Notes: generated by a model not told the origin, from the sequence alone. Shown: positions 1-7,973, counted from the stretch's first letter. The stretch is 15,752 nt of DNA from Chromera velia (GCA_018398765.1 JAHBMJ010001893.1:1-15752); one strand, 5' to 3'. A program made the numbers and translations.

Positions 1-93
1 TCATCATGCACGAGCACAGCCTACTGACAGCTCATGCAGGCAGGCAGGCAGAAGATTCAAACTCGGAGTGTTATCCATTGTGCACTCACTCAC

Positions 94-195
94 AAGTTGA
101 CGGTCGACATGTGGGTGGGTCAATAGAGATGCCACAGTGAGTCTAGATGGGTCCCCTAGGCATTCTACAAAGAGGCGTTCGTCACTTCGAATCAC
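94..195 (-). pseudogene. Orphan protein kinase exon (end of the C-lobe)
   Basis: The minus strand encodes DERLFVECLGDPSRLTVASL followed by LTHPHVDRQL. This matches subdomain XI of Ser/Thr kinases, whose usual pattern is FV..CL..DP..RLTV..LL.HPFV. The final helix and the Arg after DP are visible, although one residue of the usual DPxxR spacing seems to be missing. The segment stops at CTT followed by GTGAGT, a strong splice donor at 93-92, so the next exon would lie outside the window. The upstream acceptor is uncertain (AG near 185-200), and an in-frame TAA lies just beyond it. The preceding kinase exons should lie between 200 and 1480, but that stretch is AT-rich with no kinase-like frame. 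The exon is therefore probably a truncated remnant. It cannot belong to the kinase gene at 6694, which has its own C-terminus. Confidence 0.5.
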
Positions 196-506
196 TTATC
201 ACTCTCAATGATCATTTGTAGCGATCGACCGAGAGTGGAGGATCTTGAATATTAGCTTGAATACTGCAAAAAGCTGAATCTTGTCATTATCTCAAAATAA
301 AGTAAATCAGTTAAATAATATTTTACCTTTAAGTTTTTTAGCTAGTATATCATAGTAAATTTGTTTATAAGTTTATGTGATACAGCTGAATTGTAAACAT
401 TGTGTACTACATACACATCTGTATTCTTAGCTAGATTCTTAGAATGATTTGAATATCAAATGCCATGATTTGATACAATTTACAAAACTTATTCTAATTT
501 CAAAGT

Positions 507-575
507 TATATAGGATAGGATTAGGATAGGATTTATGTTTCTGGTCACCCTGCGATCCACTGCCGGGCCTCGACT
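507..575 (-). repeat. Divergent copy of a repeat 3' end with AGGAT-type tail
   Basis: On the minus strand this reads CCCGGCAGTGGATCGCAGGG and then a run of CCTATCCTAATCCTATCC units. It resembles, in inverted orientation, the stretch starting at 5502 (CCGGCAGTGGACCGCGGG, then CTAAGCCTATACTATGC). By eye about 18 of 24 core bases match and both copies end in a CCTAT-like tail. A GC-rich core with a simple-repeat tail is typical of non-LTR retroelement 3' ends. This is inference, because no coding part is present. Confidence 0.35.
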
Positions 576-932
576 TGCACCGTATAGCTAGATTTATAGT
601 AGTGTCAGTCACGCAGCCAGTTGCCAGTGTACTAAACTCCCAACTAAATTGTATACAATAGTATGGCTTGAATAATATTATATTAAACTATGTTACACCA
701 TGAGTACATATTATTTTCAAATTTAACTATAGCTGTACATACACATCCAATTTATTTAATGTTACATATTATAGGAGCAACAGTGCGTAAATGAAGGAAG
801 AGTAAGAGAGAAGCGGACATGCTAGGAACGGATCTTAAATGCGGTTTCCCAGCTAGGAACAAAATTGCTTTGTGCGTTGCTAAACGCTAGCTGGAAGCCT
901 AAAAATAGACTGATAGCGATAGTATATGATTA

Positions 933-946
933 TGATCAGCTGATCA
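933..946. repeat. Perfect 14-bp palindrome TGATCAGCTGATCA
   Basis: The sequence equals its own reverse complement and is followed directly by a (GAT)n run. It could be a protein-binding site or a chance product of simple sequence. Nothing else identifies it. Confidence 0.7.
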
Positions 947-1120
947 GATTGATGATGATGATGATGATCAACTCAGGCGGCGTTGTACCCTATATAAAAC
1001 CGGTTTAATTAAATTTCCCAGGAATTTTATTGAATTTACCCATGGAATTTAGTAGAATTAAATTAAGGGATTTTAGTCTGGGATGATATGAATTTCAACT
1101 CAGATTCAAATGAGAATCTT

Positions 1121-1144
1121 ATCCAAGCTTAGATCCAAGCTTAG
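1121..1144. repeat. 12-bp tandem duplication
   Basis: The unit ATCCAAGCTTAG occurs twice in a row without change. Confidence 0.8.
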
Positions 1145-1486
1145 CATGGCAAGCTAGCAGCATCGCTACAAAGGTAGGTAGACCGCTAGCTTGTGACTCT
1201 TTATCAAATCTATGGGACTGTTCAATAAATTTGTAAATATGTTTTTTCAAAAATGTATGGTGGTGGTTTATTGGCATTGGTTTTGAAATGGTTTGAATGA
1301 AATATAACTCTTTAAAGCTTTTTTCCCTTGAAAAGTCCATGCAGAATCAAGTTTTTCAAATCAACGGCAACTGACCAGGCTGGCTCCTAAGCCGCTCTTT
1401 CAAGTGCATGAGCGCTGTTTCATGGTTTCTGAGAGTCATTCTGACTCATTCAATTCCTTGTTGAATGCATGTTTTTGATTTTTACT

Positions 1487-1732
1487 TCACGATCTGGCTG
1501 GATCCGGGAGGCCCTCAATTTCAGGGGGATCGGAAGCAAATTTGGAGGACTTGAGCCCCGGCATGCCCGCATCTGAGCCTGGGTCCTTTGGGAGTCTCAT
1601 GGGCCCCTTCTTGATAAAGGCCACCTTTAAGCTCTTCTCTATGGCCATCTCCAACTCTGCGTTCGCCTCCGTACCCTCCTTCACGTCCCGAAGCCGCATT
1701 GCAACCTGTCCGGTCAGGTCGGGATTCACGTA
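1487..1732 (-). CDS. Terminal exon 5 of the secreted protein gene
   Basis: It encodes 81 residues, from [10 protein letters not shown] to PDPARS, then a TGA stop. Codon choice is regular and rich in G/C at third positions. Its acceptor (GCGCGCGCAG) is directly fused to a long TG/CA microsatellite, so the last part of the intron is simple repeat. Confidence 0.8.
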   Translation of the reverse strand, partial: YVNPDLTGQVAMRLRDVKEGTEANAELEMAIEKSLKVAFIKKGPMRLPKDPGSDAGMPGLKSSKFASDPPEIEGLPDPARS

Positions 1733-1733
1733 C

Positions 1734-1782
<49 letters not shown>

Positions 1783-1810
1783 ACATACACACATACACAC
1801 ATACACACAT

Positions 1811-1898
<88 letters not shown>

Positions 1899-3514
1899 AG
1901 AGAGAGGAAAGTTGAGATGCAGAGGAGCCAAACAAACACAAGAGAAGGAGAGGCGAGAGCAGGGTGCTTCAAGATCTCTCAATCAGGTCTTCCTCGATCA
2001 CACCACACCCAATCAATTCAGTTCATCAAACCACGGTCCGATCCGATTTAATTCACGTAACAGGACAGCCTGTCGAGAGGATGCGCTTCAAGTTGCAACT
2101 CTTTCTACATCCACCAGCTTAGCAGAAAAGCAGATGAACGACAGAAGCAGACGTGCGGACGGGCGGACGCACACTGATTCACTGTGTGGATTCTCAGAGA
2201 GTGGCCAGACAGACATGCAGCCGATCGAAGAAGGTACCTACCTGCATCATCTCTGACTGGCAGAGTTTGCCGAAACAACTCCAGAGACGGGAGTGCAGTT
2301 TTTGGACGTCTGGAAGGAAGTGTGGCTGGTCGAAGGACTGCATCCATTCATTCTTTCATTCAATCAACGAAGAACGCAGACGGGGGAAGGCTAAACAGAA
2401 AAAAAAGTTGAGAGTTTGCAAACTGACCAGGTACGTCCGAGAATGCCGACGGAGAGAGGAAACAAAACATGGCCAGTCATATGCCTCCCTCCGTGCATGC
2501 AGAGAGGCCAGGAAAACAAAAACGCGGCAAAAGATCAAGCGGAGTGAAGACACGTTGCAGGCACCTAGATTTTACAGTTAACTACCCGATGCGTGTATTG
2601 GATTCGACTTCGTTCCTTCCGCTCCAGTTCGACAGCCAGGGCTGGGTCAGTGCGCTGCTCCCGATTCATTGAAGGAAACTTCGTGGAAACTGACCACCTC
2701 AAGTCAAGTGTGATGACCCACCATTGTGTATTCCGTTTCCCCTATCACTCTGCTCTTCTTGTCCACGAAGGCCGGCGAGATGCAGTAGGGCACTTTTTTT
2801 TCCTTCGTTCCGACCCACACGGAGGCTTTGGGGATCTCCTGCCGCACATACTTCTCCTCCTCGTCCTTGTCTGTGGTCGTCCAGGTGTGGTTACTCGGGA
2901 TCAGAGCCTGGCCTGTGTGCATGGAGAGTGGGGGTTTGATGCATTTGCTTTTGTGTGTTTCTGTTATTCTGATAAACTCTCTTTTTAGTTTTGACTGCCA
3001 TGGAGGATTACGAGGGCAAGAAGAACAGGCAGACGCATACTGACAGAGGTCATCTGTCCTTTTTCAGGAATCTTGGTGTTGAAAGTATGAAAGCAAAGGG
3101 CTTCTACATGGCGCTGTACGCTGTAACTCTGGGCACACATTCGCATGCATTCAGAAAGAAAAGAGAAAGACAGAAAAAAAGAAGGAGGGTGCATGCTGAC
3201 AGACCCGAACAGCGCCACTCCAGGCGGCGGTAGCGGTTCTGCGGGTCCCTGATCATCGACACACAGGGCTCGCCTATGCAAACAGAAACGTCGGGCTTCT
3301 TGTGGAGCTTTTCTGCCGCTACGAACGTTTGACACACTCCCTCCGACAGACACGTTGTTGGCCGTTCCTTTTGATCACTGTCTCTGTCTGCTGCAGCTGT
3401 TCGTTGTGTCCTTTCAAGCCTTCTTCCTGAAGTGCGAGAAGGGGTTGTGAGAAGAAGAAGTGCAAACAAGAGAAGAGGGACAGCGGCTGTCAATGGCCTC
3501 CTCTGTGTCTGCAT
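1487..3514 (-). CDS. Unrecognised secreted cysteine-rich protein, five exons, 303 residues
   Basis: Five minus-strand exons join with matching phases: 3514-3205, 2912-2722, 2654-2586, 2337-2242 and 1732-1487 (TGA stop). The start is ATG at 3514 because it is followed by MQTQRR, a strongly hydrophobic stretch ([12 protein letters not shown]) and TTPSRTSG, a textbook signal peptide. The mature part has eight cysteines, at about residues 55, 61, 79, 84, 102, 147, 211 and 216. An even number suits disulfide bonding in the secretory pathway. One N-glycosylation sequon, NHT, is encoded early in exon 2. The C-terminal third has no cysteine, is charged and proline-rich, and starts with a helical-looking stretch ([16 protein letters not shown]). 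There is no transmembrane helix after the signal peptide. Donors are GTCTGT, GTGGGT, GTAGTT and GTAGGT, and acceptors are ACACAG, GAGCAG, ATGCAG and GCGCAG. I do not recognise the family and assign no function. The exact acceptor of exon 3 could be 3 bases upstream. Confidence 0.8.
1735..1907. repeat. Compound CA/GA microsatellite with an ATACACAC sub-array
   Basis: The run starts as GC/CA, continues as (CA)n, contains about six copies of the 8-mer ATACACAC around 1777-1826, returns to (CA)n with two CG interruptions and ends as (GA)n. It lies in the last intron of the secreted protein gene. Long ORFs read through it on both strands are repeat artefacts. Confidence 0.95.
2242..2337 (-). CDS. 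Exon 4 of the secreted protein gene
   Basis: It encodes 32 residues ([20 protein letters not shown] then [12 protein letters not shown]) between acceptor ATGCAG and donor GTAGGT. It is phase 0 on both sides and holds the last two cysteines, in a CFGKLC spacing. Confidence 0.8.
2586..2654 (-). CDS. Exon 3 of the secreted protein gene
   Basis: It encodes 23 residues ([20 protein letters not shown] then THR), phase 0 at both ends. The acceptor is taken as GAGCAG. Using the AG three bases earlier would add one Gln and keep the frame. Donor GTAGTT is weak. Confidence 0.65.
2722..2912 (-). CDS. Exon 2 of the secreted protein gene
   Basis: It encodes 63 residues, from [10 protein letters not shown] to GETEYTM, between acceptor CACACAG and donor GTGGGT. 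It contains the single N-glycosylation sequon NHT, an acidic run (DKDEEEK) and one cysteine. It ends in phase 0. Confidence 0.8.
3205..3514 (-). CDS. Exon 1 of the secreted protein gene (signal peptide)
   Basis: It encodes residues 1-103 plus the first base of a glycine codon, and ends at TTCGG before donor GTCTGT. It carries the signal peptide (about residues 1-30) and five of the eight cysteines, in the pattern C-x5-C-x17-C-x4-C-x17-C. The split codon G|GC is completed exactly by exon 2, which supports the model. Confidence 0.8.
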
Positions 3515-4023
3515 CCCGTCTAGGCTTTGCGTCTTGTTTGCTTCTTTGAGCCTTTCTTTCCTTTTTGTCGGATCTCTCGGAAGCCGCAACGCGCAATTGG
3601 TTATCTTTTTCAGTAACCAGGTTTCCCGCCTTGCTTTCCTGCGCTTCGGCCTCTTTCTACAGGCTTGTGGGTCGAATCATTGACTCTTGTGTCTATGGAT
3701 GATGTTCAGAGTCGACACACATTTTGCCCCTGCATCGTATGCTTCTATACGTGAACTTCTCTCAGTGCATGCATGCCGTGTCCTTTCGCTCGTGATTCGG
3801 TTTGCATCAAACAGAGCCGACTTGAAACTGAAAATCCAGGTCTCTTCAATCCCGATCATTGTGTGAGGTGTGGGATTCTTAATAAGTGATTCGATCAAAC
3901 CTCACGGGTCTTCGTGCATGCCTGTTTGAGTTTCTATCAGTCAACACGTACGTATACATTCTCGTATCGGTGTGCATATGTGTGCATGCATGCATGGAAA
4001 GTTCACCATTGGGCGCCGCCATC
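3515..4023. promoter_or_regulatory. Upstream region with TGCATGC clusters
   Basis: This stretch upstream of the secreted protein start has no convincing gene. It holds three TGCATGC sites or clusters: 3766-3776, 3915-3921 and 3983-3996, the last an extended TGCATGCATGCATG. TGCATGC-type motifs are established AP2-factor binding sites in Apicomplexa. Their use here is inference. They could serve the minus-strand gene at 3514, a plus-strand start near 4024, or both. Confidence 0.4.
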
Positions 4024-4314
4024 ATGCGACTCGTACTAGTTCTGATTTTTTTTTCGCCCGCCGCCGCACCAGTTCCATGTCAGACTTGCACTGAGAAATT
4101 GTGGGAATTGCACATAAGTGCACCCGCTTGCCTTCCTGAGGTTCCCATCTCCAAAAAAGATAGCAAGTCGTTGTTCCACAAAAAAAAGATTGCAGTCGTC
4201 CAATTTTGTTCTCGTTTCTTAAGCATTGGAAACTGTGCGTTTCAAAGTGGGTGTATAGTAGAAAATACTAAAAAAAATGATCGCAGTGATCATTACACTA
4301 CATTACACCCATAA
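4024..4314 (+). CDS. Possible small secreted cysteine-rich protein (96 residues)
   Basis: The ATG at 4024 lies in a strong context (GCCGCCATCATGCG) and begins MRLVLVLIFFSPAAAPVPCQ, which reads like a short signal peptide. The rest has six cysteines and ends HYTTLHP at a TAA. Against it, the last 20 codons lie in AT-rich DNA with an inverted repeat (4276-4294), poly-T and poly-A runs are included, and no homology is recognised. It may equally be a first exon, or chance. Confidence 0.25.
   Translation: MRLVLVLIFFSPAAAPVPCQTCTEKLWELHISAPACLPEVPISKKDSKSLFHKKKIAVVQFCSRFLSIGNCAFQSGCIVENTKKNDRSDHYTTLHP
4276..4294. repeat. Short inverted repeat AATGATC-GCAGT-GATCATT
   Basis: Perfect 7-bp arms with a 5-base loop, at the boundary between the GC-richer segment and the AT-rich block. 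Confidence 0.6.
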
Positions 4315-5340
4315 TAATACCTCCCATATATTATTTTAGAACCTTATAACTAAATACAAATTCATATATATTATTGATTGTTTAAAATATTTGTAATAGT
4401 TTTTTTTTTTAGCTCTGTTGAGTCTCTTGTGTTTAGCATGTTTACACTGTGCTTAAAGCTGAAGCAAAGGGGTCACCTATTCTTGCACGCTTTTAAGTTT
4501 CAAATATCTCTTGGAACCTAGGTATCAACAATACAATGACAATGCAGCAGCGTCTGCTAGATATAAGTAAGTGCACTGTATAGCGCACAAAGAGAATGAA
4601 CAAACCTGGGAATAAACGGATGAGAGTTGTTCTTCAAAAGAGCAGAAAAGAGGAAAGATTCGAAAGAAAGATGCGGCTGACGGTTAGATAACCAACAATT
4701 AAAGCTGAGCAAACCAGGCTTTCTGACTTTTTTTTGGTGCTCCTCGATCTTTATTCAATATATAAAAAACCAATACAAAAACAAATATGAATTAACAATA
4801 GTCTAATGTCACATTATATGATGAGTGGTCCGATGTTTCCTTTCTAGGTTGAGAAAAGAGAGTGAGAGAAATTTACAGAGAGAAAAGAGAAGAACAAACT
4901 TGAAGAGAAAGACTGCACACTAAGGCTCTGTTCAAATTCTTAATGAACGAAGGGCATAGTGTAGCATAGTGTGGTAGATGAGTTTCTGGGGAGGGCGGCG
5001 TTCAGAAAAAGAGTGTTCAAGGAAAGCCCAGGAAGGTACGCACCTGGAAGCTCATTAAATAAAACAGTGCTAGCACAGAAACACGGAGTAATCACAAAAA
5101 GAAAGGGAGGAACAGAAAGAAGAAAAGAAAAATACAAGACCATCCTGGAAGCAATGGAAGCAGGAAGACAGCTGAGGGAGGGAGAAGGAGAAATTGCTGA
5201 GAGAAGAATGGAGAGAGGATGTGCATAAAGCCAAAGTGTCCTTTTATCCTATGACATTGGATCAATTTTTGGAGCAGTCCCTTCTGAGCAGCCCATAGAC
5301 CAAAGCATACAAAGCGCAGACAGATTGTTGTTTGTTTAAC
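4315..5340. other. AT-rich then purine-rich stretch without a convincing gene
   Basis: The plus strand is AT-rich to about 4600, then strongly purine-biased (4620-4680, 4850-4920, 5090-5220, with GA/GGA/AAG mixtures). A plus-strand open frame at 4971-5228 is rich in K, R and E simply because of the purine bias. It begins with GTG and no domain is visible. It could be the tail of a decayed retroelement ORF lying ahead of the repeat at 5347, but I cannot support that. Confidence 0.5.
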
Positions 5341-5346
5341 TTAGCG

Positions 5347-5572
5347 GCCTGGGAACCAGGCGGGTCACGGGGTATGGTCTGAGCCTCAGCGATGAGGTAC
5401 ACCCCCCTACTGTTTGCAGGGGCGACCTCTATAAGACAAAACGGCGACAGTGCTCTAGGGCACCACTAATCACTTATTACTTATCACTTACTTAAACCGA
5501 CCTCCGGCAGTGGACCGCGGGAAAAACCCGGAGGATCAATGTTATGCTAAGCCTATACTATGCTATATCAAG
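5347..5572 (+). repeat. Structured repeat, possibly a non-LTR retroelement 3' end
   Basis: Several hairpins follow each other: GCCTGG-GAA-CCAGGC (5347-5361), CCTCA-GCGA-TGAGG (5384-5397, a GNRA-type loop), a CCCC..CTG-TTTG-CAGGGG stem (about 5403-5422) and CCTCCGG (5501-5507) pairing with CCGGAGG (5528-5534). After the last stem comes a CTAAGCCTATACTATGCTAT tail, resembling the simple-repeat tails of non-LTR elements. A divergent inverted copy of the last stem and tail is at 507-575. No reverse transcriptase is present, so only a 5'-truncated tail would be left. The family is not recognised. Confidence 0.4.
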
Positions 5573-6050
5573 CTGTATCAGGCCGAGTATTGAGCTTTGT
5601 ACTCTTGATTTTTTAGGGCGGGAAAAAACTTGAAAGTCATCTCGATCTAACCTAACTTTTGATTGTCAATCTTTTTATTAATTAAACCCTTTTAACATCC
5701 AGCTGATTCAACTTGTAATTTAATGAATAGTTTACTAAACTTTTCTATAAAAATGTACTATTATAAATTTGCTTTGACAATGTTTTACTTTACGCTATTC
5801 CAGTTTTCTCAACTGTGCTTCTGATCATTATTCAGTTTGATTTTCTGTACTTTTTTGTTTGAAATAATTTCCCCACACCCCTCTTTTCTTCTCAAGAATC
5901 CCAACCGCCCTTACAGACTCCCACTGTCCCATCTCCATCGCAGCCAACAAAAGCAAAAGACACGGCGCAACGCTAGAACACGACACTAAAAGCAATCCCC
6001 CCCCCAAAACGGAGGACTCAAAAACCAAAACTTTTCCTTCATACTCAAGA
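5573..6050. other. AT-rich stretch changing to CT-rich DNA
   Basis: AT-rich and featureless to about 5860. It then becomes pyrimidine-rich, with a poly-C run near 5999-6006, and could be the promoter or 5' untranslated region of the possible gene starting at 6121. No gene is supported. Confidence 0.45.
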
Positions 6051-6120
6051 CCCGTGTTTACCCTTTGCACAGCCACTCTTTGCTGTAGGAGCGCCGTCAC
6101 CCCGTACTTACCTGTTTGTT

Positions 6121-6423
6121 ATGGCCGCCATTGGGAGGGACGTATCGGATTTCCAGCTGTGGCCGCCTCCCCCCAATCGTTCTATCGAGATGCTACCTCG
6201 AACTCCGACACGCGCGCCCTTCTGGATCGACCAAAGAGTCCTGAAAAAAAGCCTTCGGGAGAGTGTGAATCGACTGACGGACAAGAGGGGGCCGCGGGCT
6301 CCTCGAGACCCAAACAGAACCTGTATGGAGCTCCTGAAGACATCACAGTTTTCGAGAAGCCATGGAGGGCATTTCTCGGAAATCGTTTCGCTCGGGGGAG
6401 ACCTGGAGGACGAAACGGTGTAG
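6121..6423 (+). CDS. Possible 100-residue protein of unknown function
   Basis: ATG at 6121 opens a frame starting MAAIGRDVSDFQLWPPPPNR and ending SLGGDLEDETV at a TAG. Codons look ordered (for example TTC TGG ATC GAC, GTG AAT CGA CTG ACG GAC AAG), and composition shifts to GC-rich exactly here after a CT-rich leader. It has no signal peptide or membrane segment and no recognised domain. A second plus frame (6054-6545) and two minus frames are also open across this GC-rich stretch, so the reading frame is not settled. The gene may also continue by splicing. It converges on the kinase gene ending at 6694. Confidence 0.35.
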   Translation: MAAIGRDVSDFQLWPPPPNRSIEMLPRTPTRAPFWIDQRVLKKSLRESVNRLTDKRGPRAPRDPNRTCMELLKTSQFSRSHGGHFSEIVSLGGDLEDETV

Positions 6424-6693
6424 AACATGGAAGAGTTGAAATGCATGTTACGAGGGAAGAGTTGAACTTGTTTGCAGCGTTGGGGTCATATCGTGAGGCA
6501 GCTAGGGAGGAGGGAGTCACACCCTGTATTTCTTTGTCTCAGTGAGCTCAGGCAAGAAGCTACTGCTCTCCTTCGTCTCCCCAGGAGAGGAGGGGGTGAG
6601 GCTGCGTGGTGGCTGCTTGGATTCAAAAAACCAGTTAGAAGAGGACCTCTCACACCTCCTTCAGTTGGACTGGGCTTGGGAGTAGGGAGGCGG

Positions 6694-7057
6694 CTAAACA
6701 GGAGTCTGAGGGGGAAAGTTGGGGGCAATCCCAAAGGTACTTGTCACCTGGGCTGCAGTAAGTGCCTCCTTCGCATCTAGGCCAAAGGTCTCGATGGCGG
6801 CAGTAGGCGTGGAGCCTGGCGGTGGCAGGGACCCCTGCAGAGCCTCTGCATCTGCCTGCATGAGCGCCTGCAACTTGGAATCGGAATCAGGTGTAGCTGC
6901 AGTGAACCAAGGGTGACGCTTCAGCTGTGCGGCTGACAGGCGGTCTGCAGGTGTGAGACTCAGCATCTGTCCCATTAAGTCGATGACCTCTTTGGACAAC
7001 TTGTCCTGAACCTGCTACTTCTCAAGGAGCTTGAGAAGTCCCTTTGTCTCGAAGTAT
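6694..7057 (-). CDS. Terminal kinase exon (C-lobe end) with internal TAG
   Basis: The acceptor TATGCAG precedes 7057. The first base completes codon AA|A left by the exon ending at 7202 (phase 2), giving K then YFETKGLLKLLEK, TAG, QVQDKLSKEVIDLMGQM and PADRLSAAQLKRHPWF. Both sides of the TAG match kinase subdomains X-XI in one frame, so the stop is real in this sequence. In related kinases a Trp often follows this LL..x position, so TGG to TAG is one explanation and CAG to TAG another. The tail after the domain is Pro/Thr/Ala-rich and ends FPPQTPV with TAG at 6696-6694. Confidence 0.75.
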
Positions 7058-7201
7058 CTGCATAGATGTCAGAGACAAACGTGAAGATTTTTTGTCCTAC
7101 AGAACAAGTGCGGGCACAAACAGACAGAGCCAAACCAAGAGAGACTGAATGGACAGAAAAGACATGTGCAAACAAGGAGACTGGACAGGATAACCACTGA
7201 C

Positions 7202-7341
7202 TTGAAACGGATGCATTGTTCGGCATCAGTTGTCTCCCAAGGGTAGCTGTTGATCCAGGGGGTCACCAGGAGGATGAGAAGTATCACGCTGCATGAGAAG
7301 ATGTCGGCAGGGATTGCATCGAAAGACTGTCCAGCCACCAT
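7202..7341 (-). CDS. Kinase exon, subdomains VIII-IX
   Basis: It encodes MVAGQSFDAIPADIFSCSVI then LLILLVTP..PWETTDAEQCIRF and two bases of a Lys codon. ADIFSCSVIL is the D-x-W-S-x-G helix of kinases, with Ile-Phe for Val-Trp and Ser for Gly. Acceptor GCTCCAG, donor GTCAGT. Confidence 0.8.
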
Positions 7342-7457
7342 CTGGAGCAAAACAATGAAACCGACAAGAAGAAATTAAAAGAAACCGAGGCAGAGAAACC
7401 GAGGCCGTCATTTCGACAGGTCACAGGACCATTTATAAAGTCAAAAGGAGAGGCAAC

Positions 7458-7493
7458 GTAGGACAAATTACAGAGCAAACCGTTGACCAGATC
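7458..7493 (-). CDS. Kinase exon leading to the P+1 loop (3' boundary uncertain)
   Basis: After acceptor GGATGCAG it encodes DLVNGLLCNLSY. The canonical GT at 7457 keeps the frame into MVAG but removes an APE-like motif. Reading on gives VASP, a plausible relic of APE, but no GT donor in phase follows. Either the APE has been lost or the donor is non-canonical. Confidence 0.55.
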
Positions 7494-7557
7494 CTGCATC
7501 CACACAAAGATGGAAGCGCGTGAAAAGACGGAGAGCGACGTAGAGGAAGAGACTGAC

Positions 7558-7623
7558 CAAAGAGTCCATGTACATTCTCTTCGTCCTTTCAGAGAGGCAA
7601 TTTTCGTAGTGACCTGGGTTCAG
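7558..7623 (-). CDS. Kinase exon, activation loop
   Basis: 22 codons (LNPGHYENCLSERTKRMYMD then SL), phase 0 on both sides, acceptor AATGCAG, donor GTCAGT. It follows the DFE exon and holds possible Ser/Thr/Tyr sites, but its role is inferred from position only. Confidence 0.65.
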
Positions 7624-7973
7624 CTGCATTAATTCATTCACCCATTCTTTCCTGAATTCACTCATTCATACTTTTGATCTCTAGTTTCCGGGACTTTTCT
7701 TCAACGATTCTTTCGTTTGTGGATTCAAACTGGCCATTGATGCATCCGTGCTTCTATCGATTCCTTTTTAATATTCGCCCGCGATGATATACGAAAAAGA
7801 GAGAGAGCAGGACTACTCGCCGCCAAGCAAGAAGACTCAGGAAATGCTTCTTCTGTACATCTCTCCCTCTGGCACGAACAGAGTCTCTTTGAGCTTCTTC
7901 TTCTCTTCCTTTTGAAAAACCCTTTCTCTCGTCTTCCATTGCTTACTCAGAGAGATCCTGCTCCAAACCTCAC

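Larger units (their letters stand above)
196..1486. other. AT-rich gene-poor block
   Basis: No supportable coding region was found here. The block holds a short AGGAT-type tandem run near 507-533, a sequence at 541-575 related to the repeat near 5500, a (GAT)n run at 951-969, a 14-bp perfect palindrome at 933-946 and a 12-bp tandem duplication (ATCCAAGCTTAG twice) at 1121-1144. On the minus strand an AATAAA lies near 1267-1272, downstream of the stop codon of the gene ending at 1487, and could be its polyadenylation signal. Confidence 0.6.

Noticed and set aside
1521-2256. Long ORFs on both strands with Cys-Val or Thr-His repeats
   Set aside because: They are translations of the CA/TG microsatellite. 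Only the minus-strand part below 1733 is real coding sequence.
3886-4023. Upstream extension of the plus-strand frame at 4024
   Set aside because: Starts without ATG and is made of TGCATG/ACGTATAC-like simple sequence. The ATG at 4024 has a far better context.
4971-5228. Plus-strand open frame with a Lys/Glu/Arg-rich product
   Set aside because: Begins at GTG and its amino acid content follows the purine bias of the DNA. No domain or homologue is recognised.
5347-5422. Possible tRNA or other structured RNA gene
   Set aside because: The hairpins do not form a cloverleaf, and A and B box promoter motifs are absent. A repeat-tail reading fits better.
6108-6520. Two minus-strand open frames opposite the candidate gene at 6121
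   Set aside because: Expected shadows in GC-rich DNA. Codon order looks better on the plus strand.
6472-6780. Plus-strand 102-codon frame
   Set aside because: Overlaps the end of the kinase gene, whose minus-strand reading has clear homology. Gly/Arg-rich shadow.
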